The notes below the pieces were generated by a model. That model was not told the origin of the DNA and did not search any database. It saw nothing but the letters and a program-made list of their open reading frames with translations. From NCBI RefSeq assembly GCF_010548375.1, contig NZ_JAAGLY010000017.1, positions 1 through 64,000 of the forward strand: DNA of 64,000 nucleotides. The letters run 5' to 3'. Origin of the DNA: Streptomyces sp. SID13726. GTDB taxonomy: Bacteria > Actinomycetota > Actinomycetes > Streptomycetales > Streptomycetaceae. The position numbers and the translations under genes are program-made. This document shows positions 1 through 10,521 of this stretch, in pieces (the first letter of the stretch is position 1; each line of letters starts with the position of its first letter).

Positions 1-850
1 GGTGGACGGCGTCGTGGCCGCCCTCGGGGGAGCCGATGGCCCAGGGCACGCCGACGTCGTCGGGGCCGGCGGAGAGGGTGTTGTTGCGGCCCTTGCGGAA
101 GGTCGTGCCGATCGGGTGGATCGGGGGCAGGTAGACGACGTCGAAGCCCATCGCGGCGATCGCCGGCAGGCGGCGGGCGGCGGTGCGGAAGGTGCCGTGC
201 GGCTGCTCGGGGGTGCCCTCGGAGCGGGGGAAGAACTCGTACCAGGACCCGAACAGCGCCCGTTCCCGCTCGACCAGCAGCGGCAGCGTCTCCGACGCCG
301 TGATCAACTCCCGCAACGGATGGCGGGCCAGTACCGCGTCCACCTCCGGGGTGAGGGCCCCCGCCAGCCGGGTCGCCACCGGCAGCGAGTCGTCGCCGAG
401 TGTCCGGGCCGCCCTGAGCAGCACCACGCGCTGCGGCCCCTCCGGCACCCCGGCCGCCGCGTGGGCGTACAGCTCGGCGCCCTCCTCCAGGACCAGACCG
501 GTGTCGAGGCCGGCCGGCACCTTGATGCGGGCGGTGCGGCGCCAGGTGCTCACCGGATCGCTCCAGGCCTCGACACGGTACGTCCAGTGCCCCTCGACGT
601 CCGGAGTGACCTCGGCGCCCCAGCGGTCGGTGCCCGGAGCCAGTTCCCGCATCGGCGTCCAGGGGCTGTGCCGGCCCTCCGGGTCGGTGAGGACGACGTT
701 CGCGGCCACCGCGTCATGACCCTCGCGGAACACGGTCGCGGTGACCTCGAACGTCTCGCCCACGACCGCCTTCGCCGGGTGCCTGCCGGACTCGACGGCC
801 GGGCGGACGTCCCGTACCGGGATACGGCCGATGACCGGGGTGGAACTCAT
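1..850 (-). CDS. glgE: GlgE, alpha-1,4-glucan:maltose-1-phosphate maltosyltransferase (3' end cut by the window)
   Basis: The 283 visible residues are the N-terminal part of GlgE, which transfers maltose from maltose-1-phosphate onto growing alpha-glucan chains in the cytoplasm. The N-terminus reads STPVIGRIPVRDVRP, followed by a beta-sandwich-like domain (FEVTATVFREGHDAVAANVVL, roughly residues 30-110). The GH13 barrel then begins with GSWYEFFPRS near residue 210 and YLPPIHPIG near 250. The catalytic residues lie beyond the window edge. The full family length is about 660-680 residues. The ATG at 850 is the first start after a stable hairpin at 875-897. glgX and a Pep-type protein on the other side of the divergent region support a glycogen/trehalose setting; treS, pep2 and glgB are usual downstream partners but are not visible. 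Confidence 0.93.
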   Translation of the reverse strand, partial: MSSTPVIGRIPVRDVRPAVESGRHPAKAVVGETFEVTATVFREGHDAVAANVVLTDPEGRHSPWTPMRELAPGTDRWGAEVTPDVEGHWTYRVEAWSDPVSTWRRTARIKVPAGLDTGLVLEEGAELYAHAAAGVPEGPQRVVLLRAARTLGDDSLPVATRLAGALTPEVDAVLARHPLRELITASETLPLLVERERALFGSWYEFFPRSEGTPEQPHGTFRTAARRLPAIAAMGFDVVYLPPIHPIGTTFRKGRNNTLSAGPDDVGVPWAIGSPEGGHDAVH

Positions 851-874
851 GGGTCTCGCCTCCGTCGTGCTCGA

Positions 875-897
875 GGCCGGGCGCTCAGCGCCCGGCC
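875..897 (-). terminator. Perfect 10-bp hairpin between DUF5133 gene and glgE
   Basis: Arms GGCCGGGCGC (875-884) and GCGCCCGGCC (888-897) pair perfectly around a 3-nt loop. It sits after the DUF5133 stop and 25 nt before the glgE start, both on the minus strand. There is no T-run, as is common for Streptomyces terminators. It could end the DUF5133 transcript or structure the glgE leader. A weaker hairpin (916-931, arms GGAGGT/ACCTCC) overlaps the DUF5133 stop codon. Confidence 0.5.
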
Positions 898-923
898 GGG
901 GATCGAAGCCGCGTCGGAGGTGG

Positions 924-1223
924 CTACCTCCCCGCGGGGGAACCTTCCACGGATATCGGCAGAACCCGGCGGACGACGGCACTCGCCCGCGGCCGGTCGC
1001 CCTGCTCCTGGAGATACGCCACCACACTGGTCCGCAGATAGCGCTCGGCCGCGTCGGCCGCCTCACGCGCGCAGCGCTTGCCCAGCAGGACGCACAGCGT
1101 GTAGCCCGAGTCCTCGAAGGTGGCCCGGACGGTGCGGTCGCCAGGGGCGGCGAGCATCCGGCGCTCCCAGGCGCGGTAGCGCCGCAGTTGCCGGGCGACC
1201 TCGGCTTTGGCCGGTAGCAGCAT
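924..1223 (-). CDS. DUF5133 domain protein
   Basis: A 99-residue basic cytoplasmic protein starting MLLPAKAEVARQLRRYRAWE, with a Cys-containing core (GYTLCVLLGKRCAREAADAAERYL). I recognise this as the DUF5133 family of small streptomycete proteins of unknown function. It has no signal peptide or membrane segment. The sequence looks mostly helical: an N-terminal amphipathic helix of about 30 residues, then a second helix rich in Ala/Arg. It lies just upstream of glgE on the same strand but is separated by a strong hairpin, so co-transcription is uncertain. It diverges from the Pep-type/glgX pair, with which it shares a 234-bp promoter region. Confidence 0.8.
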   Translation of the reverse strand: MLLPAKAEVARQLRRYRAWERRMLAAPGDRTVRATFEDSGYTLCVLLGKRCAREAADAAERYLRTSVVAYLQEQGDRPRASAVVRRVLPISVEGSPAGR

Positions 1224-1400
1224 GGCGACCTTTCGGGGGCGGGGGCGGACCCTGGGTACGCGAGATCCTCACTCATGGTGCACGGGTAACGACTCAGCGT
1301 CTTGTTGGATCTTCAACGACCCCATCGGTCGCTCGTGTTGCACGAATGGCGTAGCGCTCCCACTCTGAAGCGATAAGCGCTCACGCTCCGTTGTTCGGGG

Positions 1401-1421
1401 CCCGGCCCCGCGGGGGCCGGG
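1401..1421 (+). promoter_or_regulatory. GC-rich hairpin in the leader of the Pep-type/glgX pair
   Basis: CCCGGCCCC (1401-1409) and GGGGCCGGG (1413-1421) form a perfect 9-bp stem with a 3-nt loop, 36 nt before the ATG at 1458 and followed by a GGAGGAGCGGGAG purine tract. It may act as a 5' UTR element. The remaining divergent region, 1224-1400, shows no promoter I would call with confidence. Confidence 0.35.
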
Positions 1422-1457
1422 AGGAGCGGGAGCTTCGCCGGTGAGGAGCCAACGACG

Positions 1458-1940
1458 ATGAAGACCGCAGTGCCCTGCTACTACCACCTCGACGTGGAGG
1501 TCAGCCCCGAACGGGTCGGGCAGGTCAGGCGCATCCTGGCCGCCCATCTCCGGCTCTGGGAACTGGAGACCCTGGTCGAGCCCGTCTGCCGCAGTGCCGG
1601 ACTGCTGCTCGAGGCCATCGACGAGCACGCGACGGACAAGAACACCTCGATCGAGCTGTGGTGGAACGGCCAGCACCTCATCACCGCCGTCGCCGAGCAC
1701 GACAGCGACCTGCGCCCGGACCTGGATCTGCGCGGCTGCCTGGAACGCATCGCCGCGACCAGCGACGGCTGGGGCTGTTGCGCCACGGACACCGGCAGCA
1801 AGGTCATCTGGTTCACCCAGCGCGCCCGCTCCGGCGAGAGTGTCCCGCTGGTCCCGACGGCCCCCGTGCCCCGGCTGCGGGAGGTGCTCCAGGTGCCGCG
1901 CGCGGTGCCGGTCCCGGCCCTGGCCGCCGGCGGGCGCTGA
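1458..1940 (+). CDS. Pep-type HATPase-like (anti-sigma/RsbW-like) protein
   Basis: A 160-residue protein resembling the small ATP-binding-like protein called Pep A2 in streptomycete genomes, related to the HATPase_c/RsbW fold. The start MKTAVPCYYHLDVEV and the pattern of strands and helices (QVRRILAAHLRLWELETLVEPVC...LLLEAIDEHATDKNTSIELWWNGQHLITAVAEHD) match that fold. The N-box position reads LLLEAIDEH, and the usual ExxxNAxxH asparagine is missing, so ATP binding or kinase activity is doubtful. It ends 2 nt before the glgX start, suggesting translational coupling and a regulatory or scaffold role next to glycogen debranching. Function is unproven. Confidence 0.7.
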   Translation: MKTAVPCYYHLDVEVSPERVGQVRRILAAHLRLWELETLVEPVCRSAGLLLEAIDEHATDKNTSIELWWNGQHLITAVAEHDSDLRPDLDLRGCLERIAATSDGWGCCATDTGSKVIWFTQRARSGESVPLVPTAPVPRLREVLQVPRAVPVPALAAGGR

Positions 1941-1942
1941 CG

Positions 1943-4135
<2,193 letters not shown>

Positions 4136-5162
4136 CATAGCCGGACGCCGTGGAGGCGCCGGTCGACAGGACGACGGCCTCGCAGTCCGGGCCGAAGCCG
4201 ATGACCGCGCCGGGACCGGGATGGGCCTCGGGGAGCGTGTAGCCGAGATCCCTCATGAACGGGACGATCCTCTCCCACCGTTCCGGGGTGTGCCCGGGCA
4301 GCCGGTTGTTGACGCTGACCATGTTGAGCACGCGCCCGCCCTCGTCGTACGTCGGCGTGAACATGAACAGCCTGCGCTGCCGGTCCGCCTCCCGGACCCG
4401 CGCCAGCTCCCACGCCAGGCCCTCGGACACGTGCACCGCGACGACGATGCAGCGCGACCGGGGCATCAGGTCGAGGAACACCTGCTCCCAGGTGCCGTCC
4501 TCGCCCCAGTTCCGGGAGGCTCCCTCCCGGGGTACGCGGTCGGCGGGGTCGCCCAGGGCGACGAAGGGGCCGACCCGGTCGTTGAGTTCGCGGCTCAGAA
4601 ACTTCTCGACGGTCTGGAAGGCCTCGAAGCGGTCCTCGGTCAGCCGCCTGGCGGTCCGCTGCGCGCGGTTGAGCCCCTCGGGCAGCTCCTTGCGGGAGAA
4701 ATAGACGGACTCCCGGCCGAAGGTGCGCAGAAAGAGCACGGGCGGCCGCGGGTCCTCGCTCAAGGTCTGGTCGGCCGTGGGCAGTTCACTGCGCCGCCGC
4801 ATCCACTCGGCCCAGGAGGCCGCCACACCGAACAGCAGCACCAGCCGGATGCCGGAACCCCAGGGGAGGCCACCGAACACGGAGAGCGCCAGTGAACCCA
4901 GCGCGCACATGCCCGCGAGCGTCGACACCAGCCCGAACGGTGTCCTGGGCCGTCGTGGTCCGAACCGCCTGCGCCTTGCCATGAGAAACCCCCGTACGGT
5001 GCGTGTCCACCCGGCTCAAGCGTCCTCGGCCGGATCGCCGCCGCGCACCGCAAAGGGCCCCGAATACAGGGGTGTTGATGCGTGCGGGGGAGTCGCCGGG
5101 TGTGCGATCGGCGTAGTTCCGGCTCATCCGGGACTCAGCGCGCGCACCCTTTGGAACGCTCG

Positions 5163-5208
5163 TCGTGACAGCGGTTCGACACGGGTCGTGACAGCGGCTG
5201 GACACAGG
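5163..5208 (+). repeat. Tandem 23-bp imperfect direct repeat upstream of the metallopeptidase gene
   Basis: Two adjacent copies (5163-5185 and 5186-5208) begin TCGTGACAGCGG and end GACAC, differing at a few positions. The 23-bp period is about two helical turns. The second copy ends 12 nt before the ATG at 5221, so it overlaps the ribosome-binding region. A regulator site is possible. Confidence 0.45.
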
Positions 5209-5220
5209 GGGAGAGCGGAG

Positions 5221-5943
5221 ATGGACCGGTATCGCAGGGGGTGGACAGCGGCTGCCGTGTGCGGGGTGCTGATGCTCGGGGGATGCTCCGCCGGAGGGGA
5301 CGGCGACTCGCCGTTCGGTGACGTCAGCTCCTCCTCGGAGGAGACCGGGGTGGAGCCCACCCGGTCGAGTCCTGACGATGTACCGGACGGCGACGTCGGC
5401 TGGCAGGCGGAGACCGAGGACGCCGTGGCCGTCGTGGACACCTTCTGGGCGACCCACTGGAACGACCACTTCACCGGTGCCTACGAGTCCCCTCAGGTGT
5501 TCGGCGCCTACCGGGCGGGCAGCCCGGACGCACCGGGCTGCGGCGGTGAACCGGCCCTCCCGGGCAACGCCTTCTACTGCACCGACGGGGACTTCCTGGC
5601 CTGGGACGCCCAGTTGATGGCGGACGGTTACCGCAGCGGGGACTCCTGGGTCTACCTGGTCGTCGCCCACGAGTGGGGGCACGCCGTGCAGAACCGGGTG
5701 CTCGGTCTCAGCGACGTGGCACAGGAACTCCAGGCCGACTGCCTGGCCGGAGCGACCCTCTTCGGATCGGAGGACCTCCGGTTCGAGGAGGGCGACACCG
5801 ACGAACTCGCGGCGGCGCTGGCCGCGCTGGCCGACGACACGCCGTGGACGAACTCCTCGGACCACGGCGACGCCAACGAACGCATCTCGTCGTTCGCCGC
5901 CGGCGGGCGGGGTGGAGTGGAGGCGTGCATGCCGACGGAGTGA
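5221..5943 (+). CDS. Lipoprotein neutral zinc metallopeptidase (YpfJ-like)
   Basis: A 240-residue secreted lipoprotein. The signal sequence MDRYRRGWTAAAVCGVLMLGGCSAG has a lipobox LGGC, predicting cleavage before Cys22. A Ser/Asp-rich linker follows to about 60. The catalytic part holds the zinc motif HEWGH near 150 (VYLVVAHEWGHAVQNRVLG), then LQADCLAGA, where the Glu/Asp of the neutral zinc metallopeptidase family provides the third ligand. Two Cys (GCGGEPALPGNAFYC) may form a disulfide outside the cell. ATG 5221 follows a GGGGGAGAGCGGAG purine tract. The gene stands alone; physiological substrates are unknown. Confidence 0.88.
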   Translation: MDRYRRGWTAAAVCGVLMLGGCSAGGDGDSPFGDVSSSSEETGVEPTRSSPDDVPDGDVGWQAETEDAVAVVDTFWATHWNDHFTGAYESPQVFGAYRAGSPDAPGCGGEPALPGNAFYCTDGDFLAWDAQLMADGYRSGDSWVYLVVAHEWGHAVQNRVLGLSDVAQELQADCLAGATLFGSEDLRFEEGDTDELAAALAALADDTPWTNSSDHGDANERISSFAAGGRGGVEACMPTE

Positions 5944-5993
5944 GGCGGCGCGAGCCGGGCCACAAACCGCGCGAGCCGGGCCATGTATTGCCG

Positions 5994-6797
5994 TTACCGC
6001 TCCCGGTGGGACGTCACCGTGAACAGGGCCCCGTCCGGGTCCCGGAGCACCGCCTCGTCGCCGGTCTGGGACAGCACGCCGCCGCCGTGGGTCTCCGCGG
6101 CCTTGGCGCAGGCCGCCACGTCCGTGACCGTGAAGTGGACCTGCCAGTGCGGGCGGATCGTGGGGTCGGGGGCCGAGCCCAGCGCGCCCGACTCGATCCG
6201 GGCCACCACGTCGCCGCCGCTGCGCAGCACCACCTCGCCGCCCTCGTAGCGGACCTCGCAGCAGCCGGGGCGCTCCGAGGCCCAGTCGAAGACCTCGCCG
6301 TAGAAGATCGCCGCGTCGAAGGCGTCACGGGTGCGCAGCCGGACGAAGGCGGGCTGGGCGCTGCGCCACCCCTCCCAGTTGGCGACGAGCTCGCCCTCCC
6401 AGATGCCGAAGCCCGCGCCGTCGCCGTCGGCCAGGAGGGCCGCCCGGCCCGGCGGGAAGGAGAGCGGGCCGACCGCCAGGGTGCCGCCGCGTTCCTGTAC
6501 CCGGGCCACCGCCTCGTCCGCGCTGGGCACCGCGAAGTACGGCGTCCACGCCACCGCCATCTGCCACATCGAGGCCACCGCCGCGATCCCGGCGACCGGG
6601 GTGCCGTCCGCGAGCGCGACCCGGAAGCGGTCCCCGAGCTTCGCCGGCTTCCACTCCCACCCCAGCACGGCCCCGTAGAACGCCTCCGTGGCCTCCTGGT
6701 CGCGACTGGTCAGGCTCACCCAGCAGGGGGCGCCGAACACATGGTGCGTGGAGACGACCTCGGCGGTCGCGGTGGGCTGTCTCGGGTCGTGGTTCAT
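5994..6797 (-). CDS. VOC-family protein with two glyoxalase-like domains
   Basis: A 267-residue cytoplasmic protein made of two vicinal-oxygen-chelate repeats. The first (about 15-130) starts FGAPCWVSLTSRDQEATEAFYGAVLGWEW. The second (about 140-265) contains AFVRLRTRDAFDAAIFYGEVFDWAS and ends LRDPDGALFTVT. Such tandem proteins bind metal and small molecules, as in CFP32/glyoxalase-like or resistance proteins; the substrate cannot be told. I chose ATG 6797 (MNHDPRQPTA) because the first domain starts soon after and the longer reading is low-complexity. It is divergent from the ANTAR gene. Confidence 0.8.
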   Translation of the reverse strand: MNHDPRQPTATAEVVSTHHVFGAPCWVSLTSRDQEATEAFYGAVLGWEWKPAKLGDRFRVALADGTPVAGIAAVASMWQMAVAWTPYFAVPSADEAVARVQERGGTLAVGPLSFPPGRAALLADGDGAGFGIWEGELVANWEGWRSAQPAFVRLRTRDAFDAAIFYGEVFDWASERPGCCEVRYEGGEVVLRSGGDVVARIESGALGSAPDPTIRPHWQVHFTVTDVAACAKAAETHGGGVLSQTGDEAVLRDPDGALFTVTSHRER

Positions 6798-6966
6798 GGC
6801 AGTCGCGTCCTGCTCTCGTCGGCCGGCGGCCACCGGGTCGGGCCTCAAGTGTCCGTCCGGAACCGCCGCGGGCGCCTGCCGAGTACCCCGGGGGCGGCAC
6901 CGAAACGGTGGCGTGTCCGCCCTCCCTCGGGGTGGCGTGGACCCGTCCGGGTGACAGGATGGACGG

Positions 6967-7299
6967 GTGCCAGGCGAACCGAACGAACCCGAGGACGAGT
7001 CGGACCGGATCTTCGAACTTCAGGGGGAGGTCGACCAGCTCAAGGAAGCGATCGCCTCCCACGCGGTCGTGGACCAGGCCATCGGCATGGTCGTCGCGCT
7101 CGGCAGGGTCACCCCGGACGAGGGCTGGCAGGTACTGAAGGACGTCTCCCAGCGCACCAACATCAAACTGCGCAACGTGGCGGAACTGATCCTCATCTGG
7201 GGACGGTCCGGCGAGATCCCCGCCGGAATCCGGGCCGAACTCCAGGAGGCCCTGGAGCGCCGCGGCCCGACCCAGATCCCGGAGGCGCCGCCGGAGTGA
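6967..7299 (+). CDS. ANTAR-domain RNA-binding regulator
   Basis: A 110-residue protein. An N-terminal acidic coiled segment (EDESDRIFELQGEVDQLKEAIAS) leads into an ANTAR three-helix domain (about 32-88: HAVVDQAIGMVVALGRVTPDEGWQVLKDVSQRTNIKLRNVAELIL). ANTAR proteins bind dual RNA hairpins and antiterminate transcription. Usually a GAF or receiver domain controls them; none is present here, so the signal must come from a partner. The GTG at 6967 is preceded by CAGGAT at 6955-6960, spaced 6 nt, fitting a leaderless transcript. It converges with the sigma factor gene, with only 15 nt between the stops. Confidence 0.85.
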   Translation: MPGEPNEPEDESDRIFELQGEVDQLKEAIASHAVVDQAIGMVVALGRVTPDEGWQVLKDVSQRTNIKLRNVAELILIWGRSGEIPAGIRAELQEALERRGPTQIPEAPPE

Positions 7300-7314
7300 C
7301 GGCGCCCGCGGGGG

Positions 7315-8121
7315 TCAGCCGGCCTCGGACAGCGCCTCCTCGGACAGCACCTCCCCGCGCAGCCGGTCGAAGCAGGTGCTGAGCAGCCGCGAGACGTGCA
7401 TCTGCGAGATGCCCAGCTCCTCGGCGATGCCGCTCTGGGTCATCCCCCGGAAGAAGCGCAGGTAGAGGATGGTGCGCTCGCGCTCGGGCAGGGCTTCGAG
7501 ACAGGGCCTGACGGCCACCCGGTCGACGACCACGTCGTAGCCGGGGTCGGTCCCGCCGAGCGCGTCGCCCAGGGCGTAGCCGTCGGTGCCCGGCATCTCG
7601 GCCTCCAGCGACAGCGCCGAGAAGCACTCCAGGGCCTCCGTGCCGGTGCGCACCTCGTCCTCCGTGAGCTGGGCCCGTTCGGCGATCTCGGCCGTGGTGG
7701 GCGACCGGCCGGGGATGGTCGCCGAGAGTTCCTTGGAGGCCTGCCGGACCCGGTTGCGCAGGTCCTGGACCCGGCGCGGCACGTGCAGCGTCCACATGTG
7801 GTCGCGGAAGTGCCGCTTGATCTCACCGGTCACGGTCGGCACCGCGTACGCCTCGAAGGCGCTGCCGCGTGCCGGGTCGTAGTGGTCGACGGCCTTGACG
7901 AGCCCGAGGGCGGCCACCTGGTAGAGGTCGTCGAGGGACTCTCCGCGACCCCGGAAACGGACGGCGATCCGCTCGGCCATGGGCAGCCACAGCTCGACCA
8001 GCTCGTCGCGCAGTGCCTTGCGCTCCGGGCCGTCGGGCAGCCGCGCCAAGCGCTCGAACGCCGCGTTGGTGTCGGGGGCGTCGTCGTGCGGATGGGGCTT
8101 CGTTTGGGTGGCGACGGTCAT
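7315..8121 (-). CDS. SigB/SigF-family RNA polymerase sigma factor
   Basis: A 268-residue alternative sigma factor of the group 3 stress/sporulation type. Region 2 (about 45-115) contains ESLDDLYQVAALGLVKAVDHYDPARGSAFEAYAVPTVTGEIKRHFRD. Region 3 follows (WTLHVPRRVQDLRNRV...). Region 4 (about 200-262) has LPERERTILYLRFFRGMTQSGIAEELGISQMHVSRLL. I chose ATG 8121 over GTG 8130 because GGGAGG lies 8 nt before it, and the GTG would sit inside that Shine-Dalgarno sequence. Such sigma factors are normally held by RsbW-like anti-sigma proteins. No obvious partner is adjacent, though the Pep-type protein and the SpoIIE phosphatase lie in the same window. Confidence 0.92.
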   Translation of the reverse strand: MTVATQTKPHPHDDAPDTNAAFERLARLPDGPERKALRDELVELWLPMAERIAVRFRGRGESLDDLYQVAALGLVKAVDHYDPARGSAFEAYAVPTVTGEIKRHFRDHMWTLHVPRRVQDLRNRVRQASKELSATIPGRSPTTAEIAERAQLTEDEVRTGTEALECFSALSLEAEMPGTDGYALGDALGGTDPGYDVVVDRVAVRPCLEALPERERTILYLRFFRGMTQSGIAEELGISQMHVSRLLSTCFDRLRGEVLSEEALSEAG

Positions 8122-8319
8122 GTCGCGCACCTCCCTGAGCGGGTGCTGAAAGGACAGACACCGTGGGAGGCGCGCGCACTCGGACCCTCGCGAGGGGACA
8201 TCCGGGGCCCGCTCGGCGGGCTCCCACGGACGTGCCTCCTGTCCGAAGCACTTCTCTGCGAATGCCCGCTATCGGGTGAAATCAAACAGAAACCCGTCTA
8301 TGTGCTTGACTCGCCCTTG

Positions 8320-8353
8320 GTCGAGATACCTCTGACACAGAGCTAATCTCGAC
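8320..8353. promoter_or_regulatory. Nested palindromic operator and -10 box of the MarR-ABC operon
   Basis: Outer arms GTCGAGAT (8320-8327) and ATCTCGAC (8346-8353) are perfect inverted repeats. Inside them CTCTG (8330-8334) and CAGAG (8338-8342) form a second perfect pair. TAATCT (8344-8349) lies 7 nt before the GTG at 8357 and no Shine-Dalgarno is seen, so the mRNA is probably leaderless with the operator covering its -10. Autorepression by the MarR protein encoded next is the simple reading. Confidence 0.6.
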
Positions 8354-8356
8354 GAT

Positions 8357-8812
8357 GTGGACGAGGAGACCTTCCCGCAAGAGCTGGCCGACGCACTGGT
8401 CGGCGTCCAGCGGCTGCTCAGGCGCAGACTGCGCGCCGGACTGACCGTGCCGCGGCTGCGCGGCGCCGAGGTCGAACTGCTGCGCCTGGTCGAGTCCCGG
8501 CCCGGCATCGGCGTGTCCGACGCCGCCAAGGAGCTGTACCTGGCCGGGAACTCCGTATCGACCCTGGTCAACCAGCTGGTCAAGGAGGGCCACCTGGTCC
8601 GCGAGACCGACCCCGCCGACCGGCGTGCCGCCCGGCTGCTGCTCACCGAACAGGCCGAGGCGCGGCTCAGGGACTGGAAGCAGCGGCGCGTCGCACTCGT
8701 CGAACGCCAGGTCGCCCGACTGGACGCGGCCGACCAGGAGGCCCTGCGCGCCGCGCTCCCCGCCCTGCGCGCGCTCGCCGTCAACCTGCACGAGGAGGCC
8801 GAGGAGTCATGA
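8357..8812 (+). CDS. MarR-family transcriptional regulator of the adjacent ABC exporter
   Basis: A 151-residue winged-helix protein. The DNA-binding part is recognisable: EVELLRLVESRPGIGVSDAAKELYLAGNSVSTLVNQLVKEGHLVRETDPADRRAARLLLTEQ (about 38-100), with the DxRxxxxxLT wing. Flanking helices form the dimer interface. It starts with GTG, apparently leaderless, next to a nested palindrome. Its stop overlaps the ATPase start (ATGA, 8809-8812), so regulator and transporter are translationally coupled. A ligand exported by the transporter probably relieves repression. Confidence 0.9.
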   Translation: MDEETFPQELADALVGVQRLLRRRLRAGLTVPRLRGAEVELLRLVESRPGIGVSDAAKELYLAGNSVSTLVNQLVKEGHLVRETDPADRRAARLLLTEQAEARLRDWKQRRVALVERQVARLDAADQEALRAALPALRALAVNLHEEAEES

Positions 8813-9630
8813 CACCCGAAGCTGTTTCCTGCACCGGGCTCGCCTACGCCTTCGGCGACACGAAGGCCGTGGACGGGCTCGACCTCACCGTCGGGGAGGG
8901 CGAGGTCTTCGGACTGCTCGGCCCGAACGGCGCGGGCAAGACCACCGCCATCCGCTGCATCACCACCCTGCTCCCGGTCCCGGCCGGCATGATCCACGTC
9001 TTCGGCCGCGACACCGCCGCCGACCCGATGGCCGTACGGCGCCTGCTCGGCTACGTACCGCAGCAACTGTCCGCCGACGCGAACCTCACCGGCCGGGAGA
9101 ACGTCACCCTGTTCGCCCGCGTCTTCGACGTGGCCCGCAAGGAGCGCGCCGCACGCGTCGGCCAGGCCCTCGCCGCGGTCGACCTCACCGACGCCGCCGA
9201 CCGGCTCGCCGGCACCTACTCAGGCGGCATGGTCCGCCGCCTCGAACTCGCCCAGGCCCTGGTCAGCGCGCCCCGGCTGCTCATCCTCGACGAGCCGACC
9301 ATCGGCCTCGACCCGATCGCCCGCACCGGGGTGTGGGAGCACATCAACGCCGTACGCGAGGCGACCGGCATGACCGTCCTCGTGACCACCCACTACATGG
9401 ACGAGGCCGACCAGTACTGCGACCGGGTCGGCCTCATGCACCGCGGCCGTATCCGCGCCCTCGGCACCCCCGAAGAACTCCGGCGGGGCCTTGCCGAGAA
9501 GCGGGGCACCGACACCCTGCCGACCCTGGAGGACGTCTTCCGGGACGTCGCCGGCAGTGGACTCGAAGACGAGGGAGGGGATTTCCGCGATGTCCGAAGC
9601 ACCCGCCGCACCGCGAACCGTGTCGGCTGA
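8809..9630 (+). CDS. ABC exporter ATP-binding protein (DrrA-type)
   Basis: A 273-residue ATPase. Walker A GPNGAGKTT is near 38-46, the Q-loop in GYVPQQLSAD, the signature YSGGMVRRLELAQAL near 141-155, Walker B LLILDEPTIGLDP near 160, and the switch His in TTHYMDEADQYCDRVG. The short C-terminal extension (GTPEELRRGL...LPTLEDVFRDVAG) is typical of drug- or antibiotic-exporting DrrA-like ATPases. It pairs with the ABC-2 permease whose start lies 41 nt inside this gene. Its 3' end has extra basic residues beyond the DVFRDV motif, produced by this overlap. The exported compound is unknown. Confidence 0.93.
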   Translation: MTPEAVSCTGLAYAFGDTKAVDGLDLTVGEGEVFGLLGPNGAGKTTAIRCITTLLPVPAGMIHVFGRDTAADPMAVRRLLGYVPQQLSADANLTGRENVTLFARVFDVARKERAARVGQALAAVDLTDAADRLAGTYSGGMVRRLELAQALVSAPRLLILDEPTIGLDPIARTGVWEHINAVREATGMTVLVTTHYMDEADQYCDRVGLMHRGRIRALGTPEELRRGLAEKRGTDTLPTLEDVFRDVAGSGLEDEGGDFRDVRSTRRTANRVG

Positions 9631-10441
9631 CGCGAGCTCCATCAGCCTGCTGCTGCGCCCGCCGGAGCCGCGCGCGGGCTGGCGCCTGCTGCCCGCCCGG
9701 GTGGTGGCGATGTGCGCCGTGGAACTCCAGAAGCTCAGCCACGACCGCACCGAGCTCTACACCCGCGCCGTCCAGCCCGCCCTGTGGCTGCTGATCTTCG
9801 GCCAGACCTTCACCCGCATCAAAGCGATCCCCACCGAGGGCATCCCCTACATCGACTACCTGGCGCCCGGCATCATCGCCCAGTCCGCGATGTTCATCGC
9901 CATCTTCTACGGCATCCAGATCATCTGGGAGCGGGACGCGGGCATCCTCAACAAGCTCCTCGTCACCCCCACCCCGCGCTCGGCGCTGACCACCGGCAAG
10001 GCCTTCGCGGCCGGTGTGAAGTCGCTGATCCAGGCCGTCGTCGTCATCCTCATCGCCGCGCTCCTCGGCGTCTCCCTGACCTGGAACCCGCTCAAGCTCC
10101 TGGCCGTCGGGGCGATCGTCATCCTCGGCTCGGCGTTCTTCTCCTGCCTCTCGATGACCATCGCCGGCATCGTGCTCAGCAGGGACCGGCTGATGGGCAT
10201 CGGACAGGCCATCACCATGCCGCTCTTCTTCGGCTCCAACGCCCTCTACCCGCTGTCCGTGATGCCGGGCTGGCTCCAGACGGTCAGCAAGGTGAACCCC
10301 CTCAGCTACGAAGTCGACGCCCTGCGCGGCCTCCTGCTGGGCACCCAGCATCATCTGGCGCTCGACTTCGCGGTGCTGGCCGTCGCCGCCGCACTCGGCA
10401 TCACCGCGGCCTCCTCCCTCCTCGGCCGTCTGGCCCGCTGA
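9590..10441 (+). CDS. ABC-2 type exporter permease (DrrB-type)
   Basis: A 283-residue membrane protein with about six transmembrane segments after a cytoplasmic N-terminus: LYTRAVQPALWLLIFGQTF, YIDYLAPGIIAQSAMFIAIFYGI, SLIQAVVVILIAALLGVSL, LLAVGAIVILGSAFFSCLSMTIAGIVL, ITMPLFFGSNALYPLSVMP, and a last helix near ALDFAVLAVAAALGITAAS. The N-PLSYEVDALRGLL motif is typical of ABC2_membrane proteins. ATG 9590 has GGGAGGGG 9 nt upstream. It is the third gene of the MarR-ATPase-permease operon and forms the exporter with 8809-9630. Confidence 0.9.
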   Translation: MSEAPAAPRTVSADASSISLLLRPPEPRAGWRLLPARVVAMCAVELQKLSHDRTELYTRAVQPALWLLIFGQTFTRIKAIPTEGIPYIDYLAPGIIAQSAMFIAIFYGIQIIWERDAGILNKLLVTPTPRSALTTGKAFAAGVKSLIQAVVVILIAALLGVSLTWNPLKLLAVGAIVILGSAFFSCLSMTIAGIVLSRDRLMGIGQAITMPLFFGSNALYPLSVMPGWLQTVSKVNPLSYEVDALRGLLLGTQHHLALDFAVLAVAAALGITAASSLLGRLAR

Positions 10442-10521
10442 TCATGCGTGGGCGACGTGATGTGCGGCACGCCGGTGGAAGGGTTTTTCCGGCCGTCTGG
10501 CGGATTCTGCCTGCGCACGGC

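Noticed and set aside
1250..1295. SigB-type GGGTAC/GGGTAA promoter boxes before the Pep-type gene
   Set aside because: No matching GTTT-type -35 at the right distance.
10470..10497. Rho-independent terminator after the ABC-2 permease (TTTTT run with CCGG arms)
   Set aside because: The stem is interrupted by mismatches and the T-run lies in the loop rather than after the stem.
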